A stretch of DNA of 64,000 nucleotides from Xanthobacter oligotrophicus (GTDB lineage: Bacteria > Pseudomonadota > Alphaproteobacteria > Rhizobiales > Xanthobacteraceae): NCBI RefSeq assembly GCF_008364685.1, contig NZ_VTTL01000007.1, positions 62,001 through 126,000 of the forward strand, given 5' to 3'. Position 1 is the first letter of the stretch, and each line of letters begins with the position of its first letter. This document shows positions 31,912-39,698 of this stretch, piece by piece. The position numbers were made by a program, and so were the translations under genes. The notes under the pieces were generated by a model. It saw only the letters and a list, made by a program, of their open reading frames with translations. It was not told the origin of the DNA and did not search any database.

Positions 31912-33201
31912 GTGCCAAATATAAAGACGTACGGTTTCATGGGCGTTCTGCTCGATTCCATCGACATCGCATTGTGCCTGTTCGATGCGGACGATCGCAC
32001 ACTGGTGTGGAACGACAGCTTCCTGCGCTTTTTTCCCGAGCATGCGGGCCATGTGCATCGCGGCGAGCCCTACTGCGAGAACCTGCGCCGCTTCTATGAC
32101 GGCCGGCTGGATGGCGAGGAGCGCCGGCACCTCGAGCGCTATGTAGAGGAGGGCATTGCCCGCCATCGCGCGCAATCGCGCCCCTTCGTCTTCATTCATC
32201 TCGGCCGCCGCCTGCGCGTCGCCTCCCTGCCAACGCCTGAGGGGCTGCGCATCCGCATCTGGCAGCACCTGCACGAGGAGCCGCAGCAGATGCGTCCCGG
32301 CAGCTGGGACGTCTTTCCCATCGACCTGCTCGACCACATCGCCGACGGCGCCATGGTGCTCGACCAGAACGACCGCATCATCGCCACCAATGACGAGTTC
32401 CGCATCCTCTATGATGTTCCCGAAGGCCACTCCGTGATCGGCGCTACGCTCCAGGACGTGGTGCGGGACGCCTGGGCCAAGGTCGATCAGCCCGAGCGCT
32501 GGTCCGACGGCTTCGTGCAGGACAGCCTGCATTTCGCCGGTGCGCCGTTCGAGGTGGAACTGCCGGGTGGGCGCTGGCGCCGTGTCATTGCCCGGCGCAC
32601 GGCCTCCGGCATCGGCTATTTCACCCACTCCGACATCACCGAGCTGAAGCGCCAGCAGGCCGCGCTGGAGCGGGCCCTGGCGGAGCTGTCCGCCATCGCC
32701 GCCACCGATGTGCTCACCGGCCTTGCCAACCGGCGGGGGTTCGAAAAGGCGATCTCCGCCGCCTGGCACGCATGCTCGGTGGCCGGCACGCCGGTGGCGG
32801 TGGTCATCATCGATCTCGACCACTTCAAGGCCATCAACGACCGGTTCGGCCACGCCGCCGGCGACGAGTGCCTGCGGCGCGTCGCCGACGCGGTGCGCAG
32901 CTCCGTGACCCGCGCCGATGACCTCGCCGCCCGCCACGGCGGCGAGGAATTTGCCATCCTCCTGCCCAATGCCACGGCCGAGGAAGCGCTCGCCATCGGC
33001 CAGGGCATCCGCCGTTCGGTGCGCGTGGAGCCGTGGGCCCAGGTGCATCCCGATCTCAGCCGGCTCACGGTGAGCATGGGCATCTGCGCGGTGAAGTCGG
33101 CGTGCGAGGTGGATATCGCCTCGGCCATGCGGCATGCGGACGAGGCCCTGTACCGGGCCAAGAAGCGCGGACGCGACCGCATCGAGGTCCAGCGCGCCTG
33201 A
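31912..33201 (+). CDS. Diguanylate cyclase with two PAS-like sensor domains
   Basis: Cytoplasmic signalling protein of 429 residues. Two PAS-type regions (about 10-115: LDSIDIALCLFDADDRTLVWNDSFLRFF; about 138-250: IADGAMVLDQNDRIIATNDEFRILY) precede a coiled linker (LKRQQAALERALAEL) and a GGDEF domain. The active site is HGGEEFAIL and the inhibitory I-site RADD lies five residues upstream, so both synthesis of cyclic-di-GMP and product inhibition should work. TDVLTGLANRRGFE is the domain start. No membrane segments. GTG 31912 is the likely start (ATG 31939 possible). Confidence 0.92.
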   Translation: MPNIKTYGFMGVLLDSIDIALCLFDADDRTLVWNDSFLRFFPEHAGHVHRGEPYCENLRRFYDGRLDGEERRHLERYVEEGIARHRAQSRPFVFIHLGRRLRVASLPTPEGLRIRIWQHLHEEPQQMRPGSWDVFPIDLLDHIADGAMVLDQNDRIIATNDEFRILYDVPEGHSVIGATLQDVVRDAWAKVDQPERWSDGFVQDSLHFAGAPFEVELPGGRWRRVIARRTASGIGYFTHSDITELKRQQAALERALAELSAIAATDVLTGLANRRGFEKAISAAWHACSVAGTPVAVVIIDLDHFKAINDRFGHAAGDECLRRVADAVRSSVTRADDLAARHGGEEFAILLPNATAEEALAIGQGIRRSVRVEPWAQVHPDLSRLTVSMGICAVKSACEVDIASAMRHADEALYRAKKRGRDRIEVQRA

Positions 33202-33226
33202 CGGCGTCTTTCCCGGTCAGGTGGGG

Positions 33227-34000
33227 CTAGAGCGTTTTCCGCTTGCCCTGGCTCACGGCAATCGCTCTAGACTCTTGTTTTGACGCGTTTTCTTCACGTG
33301 AACCGGTACCCACTTCGCTCGAAAAGACTCTGGCGCGAGACCCTCTCCCCTCCGGGCCGGGACCGTTGGCATTCCGCCGCCGCGCTTCCGCAGCGAGCGC
33401 GACGAGCAGGCCGGAAAGCGCGCGGGCAAGGCCGGCGCGGGCGGTGCCGCGCGGAACACCCGAGCGTCCCGGCAGGTGAATGAAGAGCACCGGCGGCGCG
33501 GCGCCCGTTCCTCGCACCCGCCCATGGGCGGCCGCGAGCGCGTGGAAATAGGCGGCGTTGCACAGATAGCGGCCGGCGTCGCGGGAGGCGCAGGCTGGGA
33601 TGCCTGCCCGCCGCAGGGCCGTCACCCACGCCAGCGCCGGGGCCGTGGAGGCAATGGCATCAAGCCCATGGGGCGAGAGGCGCCGCCCCGGCGGATGCCG
33701 GCCGGCCGCATCCGGAAACGCGCGGGCCGCATTCACCGCGCGGGTTTCAAGGCAGACGCGCCGGCGCCGGGCGGCGACGCCCAGCAGCAGCACGGCATCG
33801 AACGGCTGTTGCGTCATCAGCGCGTCGATGCGTGGCAGCACATCCCAGCGCGTGGGCAGGATCTCGAGCGTTATATCGACGCCGGACAGGACCGGGCGCT
33901 TCAGCCGCAGCAGGTCCATGGCCGTGCGCTGCGACGGGTTCGCCGGCACGCCCGGGAACGGCCCGAACGCCGTCACCAGAATGCGGAGCGGGCGCGCCAC
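33227..34000 (-). CDS. Pyroglutamyl-peptidase I family protein (Pcp) with repeat-encoded tail
   Basis: Cysteine peptidase family C15 protein of 257 residues. Family motifs: LVTAFGPFPGVPANPS at the N-terminus, CLETRAVNAA (Glu), GRYLCNAAYFHAL (nucleophile Cys) and VLFIHLPG (His), giving the Cys-His-Glu triad. The true domain ends around residue 210; the last 34 residues (RVFSSEVGTGSREENASKQE...) are translated from the dispersed repeat at 33229-33331 and are unlikely to matter for catalysis. The start is GTG 34000, 9 bases after the meaB stop codon. Function as N-terminal pyroglutamate remover is inferred from family. Confidence 0.85.
   Translation of the reverse strand: MARPLRILVTAFGPFPGVPANPSQRTAMDLLRLKRPVLSGVDITLEILPTRWDVLPRIDALMTQQPFDAVLLLGVAARRRRVCLETRAVNAARAFPDAAGRHPPGRRLSPHGLDAIASTAPALAWVTALRRAGIPACASRDAGRYLCNAAYFHALAAAHGRVRGTGAAPPVLFIHLPGRSGVPRGTARAGLARALSGLLVALAAEARRRNANGPGPEGRGSRARVFSSEVGTGSREENASKQESRAIAVSQGKRKTL
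33229..33331. repeat. Dispersed intergenic repeat (copy 2), forming the 3' end of pcp
   Basis: Begins AGAGCGTTTTCCGCTTG, has CAATCGCTCTAGAC in the middle, and ends TTCTTCACGTGAACCGG, CCACTTCGCTCGAAAA, GACTCT. The last part matches the inverted copy at 5999-6048. Unlike that copy, it is read as coding sequence: the pcp frame runs through it and stops at 33227-33229. Confidence 0.8.
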
Positions 34001-34009
34001 GGCGTAGCC

Positions 34010-34996
34010 TCACAATCCGATGAGGCCGGCGATCTCCGCCGCCGCCAGCGCCGGGGCTAGCGTTCCGGCGGCCACCTCCTGCTCCAGCGCGGGCAGGCGA
34101 GCCTTTACCGCCGGGTCGTGGGTGACCCTTTCGGCGAGACGTTCGTTGAGCAGGGTCCACATCCAGCGCACCTGCTGGGCCCGGCGGGTGGCGGCGAAGG
34201 TGCCCGCCGCCTCGCACTTGGTGCGATGCAGCCGCACCTGCTCCCAGACCTCGGGGATGCCGGCTCCGGTGAGCGCGGAATAGGTCAGCACCGGCGGCGA
34301 CCAGTGGGGCAGGCGGGCGCCGAGCAGGTGGAGCGCGGTGCGATATTCGCCGGCCGCGGCGCGCGCGCGGGTGACGTTGTCGCCGTCCGCCTTGTTCACG
34401 GCCACGATGTCGGCCAGCTCCAGCACGCCCTTCTTGATGCCCTGCAATTCGTCGCCGGCCCCCGGCAGCATCAGCACGAGGAAGGTGTCGGTGAGATCGG
34501 CCACTGCGGTCTCGGACTGGCCGACGCCTACCGTCTCCACCAGCACCACGTCGAAGCCGGCGGCCTCGCACAGCAGCATGGTTTCCCGCGTCTTGGCGGC
34601 GATGCCACCGAGGGTGCCGCTGGAGGGCGAGGGGCGGATGAAGGCGTTGGGATCCACCGCGAGGCGGGACATGCGGGTCTTGTCGCCCAGGATGGAGCCG
34701 CCGGTGCGGGTGGAGGAGGGGTCCACCGCCAGCACCGCCACCTTGTGGCCCTGCTGGGTCAGATAGGTTCCAAGCGCGTCGATGGTGGTGGACTTGCCCA
34801 CCCCCGGCACCCCGGTGATGCCGACCCGGAAGGCACCTCCGGTCCGCGGCAGCAGGGATTGCAGCAGCACCTGCGCCCGCCGGCGATGATCGGTGCGGCG
34901 CGATTCGACGAGGGTGATGGCCCGCGCCAGCGCCGCCCGCTCACCTTTGGCGACGCCCTGCGCAAGCTTCTCGTCGTCCTCGTGCCGTGCCGTCAT
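34010..34996 (-). CDS. meaB: MeaB/ArgK-family GTPase (methylmalonyl-CoA mutase chaperone)
   Basis: G3E P-loop GTPase of 328 residues that protects and reloads methylmalonyl-CoA mutase with adenosylcobalamin. P-loop [17 protein letters not shown], switch/metal residues [39 protein letters not shown], and NKADGDN for guanine recognition. The mutase genes are not in the window; prpE at the left edge is the only other visible propionate-pathway gene. GGGGGA precedes the ATG. pcp follows closely, probably in one operon. Confidence 0.94.
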   Translation of the reverse strand: MTARHEDDEKLAQGVAKGERAALARAITLVESRRTDHRRRAQVLLQSLLPRTGGAFRVGITGVPGVGKSTTIDALGTYLTQQGHKVAVLAVDPSSTRTGGSILGDKTRMSRLAVDPNAFIRPSPSSGTLGGIAAKTRETMLLCEAAGFDVVLVETVGVGQSETAVADLTDTFLVLMLPGAGDELQGIKKGVLELADIVAVNKADGDNVTRARAAAGEYRTALHLLGARLPHWSPPVLTYSALTGAGIPEVWEQVRLHRTKCEAAGTFAATRRAQQVRWMWTLLNERLAERVTHDPAVKARLPALEQEVAAGTLAPALAAAEIAGLIGL

Positions 34997-35093
34997 GTTT
35001 GGTTCCCCCGTTCCGCAGCAGTTTTAATCCGGAACCTGTGTGTCAGCGTGAACGTTCTTCCAGCATAATTCCACTCACATGGAGGACGAACGC

Positions 35094-35300
35094 ATGAACT
35101 GGGATCGCATTGAAGGCAACTGGAAGCAGATGACCGGCAATCTCAAGGCGCAGTGGGGCAAGCTCACTGACGACGACATGACCGAAATCAACGGCAACCG
35201 CGAGATCCTCGAAGGCAAGCTGCAGGAGCGCTACGGCTATGCCAAGGATGAGGTGAAGCGCCAGGTGGATACCTGGTCCACCAACATCCGCACCATGTGA
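35094..35300 (+). CDS. CsbD family stress protein
   Basis: Small soluble protein of 68 residues with the CsbD pattern: MNWDRIEGNWKQMTGNLKAQWGKLTDDDMTEINGNRE...LEGKLQERYGYAKDEV. Members are abundant under general stress in alphaproteobacteria; molecular role unknown. ATG 35094 was chosen instead of 35079 because GGAGG lies 8 bases before it and homologs begin MNWD. Monocistronic, ending in a strong terminator. Confidence 0.9.
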   Translation: MNWDRIEGNWKQMTGNLKAQWGKLTDDDMTEINGNREILEGKLQERYGYAKDEVKRQVDTWSTNIRTM

Positions 35301-35319
35301 TCGCGGACCTTTCCAAACC

Positions 35320-35352
35320 GCCCCGCGCCACCTGGCGCGGGGCTTTTTCTTT
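35320..35352 (+). terminator. Terminator of the csbD-like gene
   Basis: Perfect 11-bp stem GCCCCGCGCCA / TGGCGCGGGGC with a 2-base apex (effectively a small loop) followed by TTTTTCTTT. Located 19 bases after the stop codon. Confidence 0.93.
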
Positions 35353-35358
35353 GCGTTT

Positions 35359-35850
35359 TCAGGTGGCTGCGACCTTCACGATGCCGCTGCGGTCGAGCGG
35401 CGCCAGCGCATCGGCCGCGCGCACGCCGGCGACCACGATGTCAGGCGCGATCTCCGTCAAAGGCACCAGCGCGAAGGCGCGCTCCAGCAGCCGGGGATGG
35501 GGAATCTCCAGGTCCGGCTCGGCGATATTTTCGTTTGCGAACAACAGGATGTCGATGTCGATGCGGCGCGGCCCGAAGCGCACCTCGTGGGGCCGGTCGC
35601 GCCCCAGCATCCGCTCCACCGAAAGGGCCAGGAACAGCAGGCTGCGGGGCGGCACCGGGCTTTGAATTTCAACCACCTGGTTGAGGTACGGCCCCTGCGG
35701 GATCGGTCCCCAGGGCGGCGTCTCATACAACGAGGAGCGGGCGCCGATGGTGAGTCCGGCGCGAGCCAGCACACCCAGCGCCAACCCCATGGTCAAGGCC
35801 CGGTCGCCCACGTTGGAGCCCAGGCACAGGTAGGCGGTGCGGTTGGTCAC
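35359..35850 (-). CDS. folK: 2-amino-4-hydroxy-6-hydroxymethyldihydropteridine pyrophosphokinase (HPPK)
   Basis: Folate-pathway enzyme of 163 residues that pyrophosphorylates the pterin alcohol used by FolP. Signatures: AYLCLGSNVGDR, SSLYETPPWG, YLNQVVEI, GRDRPHEVRFGPRRIDIDILLF and IPHPRLLERAFALVPL. The start codon GTG overlaps the folP stop by 4 bases (GTGA), so translation is coupled to folP. folB is not visible. Confidence 0.96.
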   Translation of the reverse strand: MTNRTAYLCLGSNVGDRALTMGLALGVLARAGLTIGARSSLYETPPWGPIPQGPYLNQVVEIQSPVPPRSLLFLALSVERMLGRDRPHEVRFGPRRIDIDILLFANENIAEPDLEIPHPRLLERAFALVPLTEIAPDIVVAGVRAADALAPLDRSGIVKVAAT

Positions 35851-36683
35851 GAGGCGTCCCGGATGGCCTCGGCGACGCGCGCCGCCTGCACATGGGCGGC
35901 AACGTCGTGCACCCGGATGATCTCCACCCCGGCCATGATGGCGATGACGTTGGAGGCGATGGTGCCCGGCAGGCGTTCCGCCGGCACGGTCTCGATCACC
36001 TTTCCGATCAAGGACTTGCGCGAGGCGCCGAGCAGGATCGGCAGGCCCAGCACGCGCAGCTCTTCAAGCCTGCGGATGGCGGAGAGGTTCTGCGGGAAGC
36101 TCTTGCCGAAGCCGATGCCGGGGTCGAGCACCAGGCGCTCGCGCTTCACGCCGGCCTTGTCGGCCGTATCGAGAGCTTTCTCGAAGAAGACCAGCATATC
36201 GGCGACGATATCGAGGGTTTCGTCGACTTCGGTTCGGTTGTGCATGATGATCGCGGCGGCGTCGTATTCCGCCACCACTTTCGCCATGTCGGGGTCGCGG
36301 GAAAAGCCCCACACGTCGTTGACGATCACCGCCCCCGCCTCCAGCGCCCGCCGGGCGACCGAGGCCTTGTAGGTGTCCACCGAGATGGGCACGCCGGTTT
36401 CGGCGGCCAGCGGCGCGAGCACCGGGGCGAGGCGTGCCCATTCGTCCTCCGCCTCCACCGGGGTGTGGCCCGGCCGCGTCGATTCGCCGCCCACGTCCAG
36501 CAGGTCCGCGCCCTCGGTCACCAGCCGCCGGGCATTGGCGAGGGCGCTCTCCGGCGCGGCGCTGGCGCCGCCGTCGGAGAAGGAATCGGGCGTCACGTTC
36601 AGGATGCCCATGACGAGGGTGCGCGGGCCGAGCGCGAGGGCGCGGCCACGGGCCAGAAGGGTGCGGGAGGGAGCAGCGGGCAA
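35847..36683 (-). CDS. folP: Dihydropteroate synthase
   Basis: TIM-barrel enzyme of about 278 residues that joins the pterin pyrophosphate to p-aminobenzoate. All conserved motifs are present: [58 protein letters not shown] and GASRKSLIG. The start is uncertain: no ATG exists before the MGILN motif, and the frame stays open to 36980. TTG 36683 gives normal length and is offered as the best guess. folK follows with a 4-base overlap. Confidence 0.92.
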   Translation of the reverse strand: MPAAPSRTLLARGRALALGPRTLVMGILNVTPDSFSDGGASAAPESALANARRLVTEGADLLDVGGESTRPGHTPVEAEDEWARLAPVLAPLAAETGVPISVDTYKASVARRALEAGAVIVNDVWGFSRDPDMAKVVAEYDAAAIIMHNRTEVDETLDIVADMLVFFEKALDTADKAGVKRERLVLDPGIGFGKSFPQNLSAIRRLEELRVLGLPILLGASRKSLIGKVIETVPAERLPGTIASNVIAIMAGVEIIRVHDVAAHVQAARVAEAIRDAS

Positions 36684-36756
36684 GGAGGGGCGAGCCTGGG
36701 CACGATCAAGGGGAGGGCCAATGAACCGCGCGGCGCCCGCCTTTGCAACAGGGCGC

Positions 36757-36793
36757 CGAAACGAAGCAGGGCGCAGCCTGCGCCGCGCCCTGC
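36757..36793 (-). terminator. Probable terminator of msrA
   Basis: Perfect 9-bp stem GCAGGGCGC / GCGCCCTGC (36766-36774 and 36785-36793) with a 10-base loop, followed on the minus strand by TTCGTTTCGG. The short T-run makes it moderate. Confidence 0.55.
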
Positions 36794-36825
36794 CTGAAAA
36801 ATGTGCTTCCGCACGACCGGGGCAG

Positions 36826-37482
<657 letters not shown>

Positions 37483-37670
37483 GGCGGGGCTCCTCGCGGG
37501 GGCGCCGCGCCGGGCATCGGACCCGTCGCGCGCGGATGGGGCTTGAAGGGAGGCGCCGGCGTCGGCCGGGCCTGATCCCCAATATGGGATGTCCCCGCCG
37601 TTTCCGCGAGGGGGCGCCCTCTGCCCTTGCGCCTGATTCGATCCCCACCGCCCGGCTGGCCAAGCCGGCC

Positions 37671-37988
37671 CTACCGCGAGACCTCGAAGCGCGAGCGCTC
37701 GCGCACCCGGCCGAGGCCGAGCAGGATCAGCCCCACCACCACCAGCAGCAGGAAGGCCGGCAGGGACAGAAGCGGCAGGATGGCGCTGTTCCAGATGAAC
37801 GGCAGGCCGGCACGGCCGGAGCGTTCCGCCTGTTCCAGCGTGCCCGGCGACAGCGCGAACCAGGCATCGCCGGTGGAGGTGAACACCAAGGCGGAGGCCG
37901 CGATGGAGCGCGTACCGTCCACGATGAGGGCGACAAAGCCGCCGGCCACAAGCCAGAATCCGATGAAGCGGAACAGGAAGCGGATCAT
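37671..37988 (-). CDS. Small membrane protein, two predicted helices
   Basis: Protein of 105 residues. A first hydrophobic helix ([22 protein letters not shown]) and a second ([27 protein letters not shown]) flank a hydrophilic stretch ([20 protein letters not shown]). Start chosen at 37988 (MIRFLFRF), because homolog-like membrane segments begin there. The tail is basic ([12 protein letters not shown]). I recognise the general type as a hypothetical common in Rhizobiales but no function. Follows msrA's start at a distance of about 190 bases, same strand. Confidence 0.65.
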   Translation of the reverse strand: MIRFLFRFIGFWLVAGGFVALIVDGTRSIAASALVFTSTGDAWFALSPGTLEQAERSGRAGLPFIWNSAILPLLSLPAFLLLVVVGLILLGLGRVRERSRFEVSR

Positions 37989-38240
37989 GGGTGGGCGCCT
38001 GGCTCCCTTCAATCTGCGGGCATAGCGCCCGGCCGATCCCATTTAGGCGGGATCGCGGGAGATTGCACGCCCCTCGGTGCGGGGGTGGGGTGGGGGCATC
38101 GTCATAGGGCGAGAGAGCGCCGTCGCCGTCCGGCCTGACCAGACGGCCCATGGCCCGCCCGTGACAACACGGCGGGGGTGGCAAAGCGGCGAGATGGACC
38201 CTCCGGTCGAGCCGGAGGGTGACGGGGTGGAGACGTGCCG

Positions 38241-38418
38241 CCCTCTCTCGCGTGCGGGGGAGCCTTGTCATTCCTCGCGGTGCGAACCCTCTCCCGCGTG
38301 CGGGGGAGGGCAGGGTGGGGGCGGGCTCTCTCCACCTGACCCGCCCTCCGGTGTCTTGTCCCGGCGCTTTTGCCCCCTCCCCACCCCTCCCCACCCCTCC
38401 CCCGCAAGCGAGAGAGGG
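38241..38418. repeat. Three copies of a G+C-rich palindromic repeat
   Basis: CCCTCTCTCGCGTGCGGGGG (38241-), CCCTCTCCCGCGTGCGGGGG (38287-38310 with AGGG end) and CCCTCCCCCGCAAGCGAGAG (38395-38418 with AGGG end), each an imperfect palindrome. They lie in a gene-free region of about 570 bases (37989-38559) that otherwise holds only purine/pyrimidine-biased low-complexity DNA. Related copies are at 49411 and 63838. Confidence 0.8.
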
Positions 38419-38559
38419 AGGCGCGGCGGCTTGGGCAGGAGGGGGCCTCGGCAATCAAGCCCGCCCCTCCCCCCGCCATGCACTGGCCGCCGGGCGGTAT
38501 GGCGCTCCTGCGCGCCATTGCCCCTTGAAGCCGGGCGCGGGGAATGCTTCCATCACGTC

Positions 38560-39069
38560 ATGAGCACGGGCCTCATCGAAATCCGCAGGGCCAAGCCGGC
38601 CGACGCCAAGGCGATCGCGCAGGTGCACGATGCGGCTTGGCGCACCGCCTATCGGGGCCTCATCCCCGGCGTGGAACTTGAGCGCATGGTGGAGCGGCGC
38701 GGTCCGCGCTGGTGGGACGCCGCGATCCGGCGCGGTAGCCGGCTCTCCGTACTGCTGGTGGGCGATGATCTTGCCGGCTATGTGAATTACGGTGGCAACC
38801 GCGCCAAGAGCCTGCCCTATGGCGGCGAGATCTATGAGATCTACCTACAACCTTTGTATCAGGGCCTCGGTTTCGGCCAGCGGCTGTTTTCGGCCGCCCG
38901 CCGGGACCTAAGTCTTGCCCGGCTCGACGGAATGGTGGTTTGGGCGCTGGCCGAGAACGAGAATGCGGTGGGCTTTTATCGGGCCTTAGGGGGGCAACCG
39001 GTCGCATCCTCGACGGAGCAGTTCGGCTCGAAAACGCTGGACAAGATCGCCTTCGCTTGGCAGCGGTAA
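38560..39069 (+). CDS. GNAT-family N-acetyltransferase
   Basis: Acetyltransferase of 169 residues. The N-terminus IEIRRAKPADAKAIAQVHDAAWRTAYRGLIP and the acetyl-CoA-binding region EIYEIYLQPLYQGLGFGQRLF (motif A, Gly-rich turn) followed by LARLDGMVVWALAENENAVGFYRALGG (motif B) are classic. Start ATG 38560 is supported by the domain start; the upstream open frame is repeat DNA. Substrate unknown. Lies 52 bases ahead of ppa. Confidence 0.88.
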   Translation: MSTGLIEIRRAKPADAKAIAQVHDAAWRTAYRGLIPGVELERMVERRGPRWWDAAIRRGSRLSVLLVGDDLAGYVNYGGNRAKSLPYGGEIYEIYLQPLYQGLGFGQRLFSAARRDLSLARLDGMVVWALAENENAVGFYRALGGQPVASSTEQFGSKTLDKIAFAWQR

Positions 39070-39121
39070 CCTCCGCGCGGGCAACCGCCCGCGTGGACCG
39101 TAGCTATCCAGCGAGTGTATC

Positions 39122-39664
39122 ATGCGCATCGATGCGATCCCGATCGGCAAGAACCCGCCCCACGATGTCAACGTGGTGATCGAGGTGCCCATCGGCGGCG
39201 AGCCTATCAAGTACGAACTCGACAAGGCTGCCGGCACGCTCTTCGTCGATCGCTTCCTTTATACCGCCATGCGGTATCCCGGAAACTACGGCTTCATTCC
39301 CCACACTCTTTCCGGCGACGGCGATCCCTGCGACGTTCTGGTGGCGAATACCCGCGCCATCATCGCCGGCGCGGTGATCAGCGTGCGCCCCGTGGGCGTG
39401 CTGCTGATGGAGGACGAGGCCGGCGTCGATGAGAAGATCATCGCCGTGCCCTCGTCCAAGCTCACCAAGCGCTACGACCGGGTCACCAACCATTCCGACC
39501 TGCCGGACATCACGCTCAAGCAGATCGAGCACTTCTTCGAGCACTACAAGGATCTGGAGCCCAACAAGTGGGTGAAGATCCTGCGCTGGGGCGATGCCGC
39601 CGAAGCGCACAAGCTCATTCTCGAAGGCATCGAGCGCGCCAAGGCCGAAGGCAAGGAAGGCTGA
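39122..39664 (+). CDS. ppa: Inorganic pyrophosphatase, family I
   Basis: Mg-dependent soluble pyrophosphatase of 180 residues. Metal-site signature DGDPCDVLV plus [57 protein letters not shown] and [17 protein letters not shown] are all conserved. Length is normal. Convergent with nasA. Confidence 0.97.
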   Translation: MRIDAIPIGKNPPHDVNVVIEVPIGGEPIKYELDKAAGTLFVDRFLYTAMRYPGNYGFIPHTLSGDGDPCDVLVANTRAIIAGAVISVRPVGVLLMEDEAGVDEKIIAVPSSKLTKRYDRVTNHSDLPDITLKQIEHFFEHYKDLEPNKWVKILRWGDAAEAHKLILEGIERAKAEGKEG

Positions 39665-39677
39665 GGCTTCCCTTCCC

Positions 39678-39698
39678 GGGGCGGGCGCTGTCCGCCCC
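39678..39698. terminator. Weak hairpin between convergent ppa and nasA
   Basis: 7-bp stem GGGGCGG / CCGCCCC with a 7-base loop, directly between the two stop codons. There is no T-run on either strand, so intrinsic termination is doubtful. Confidence 0.3.
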
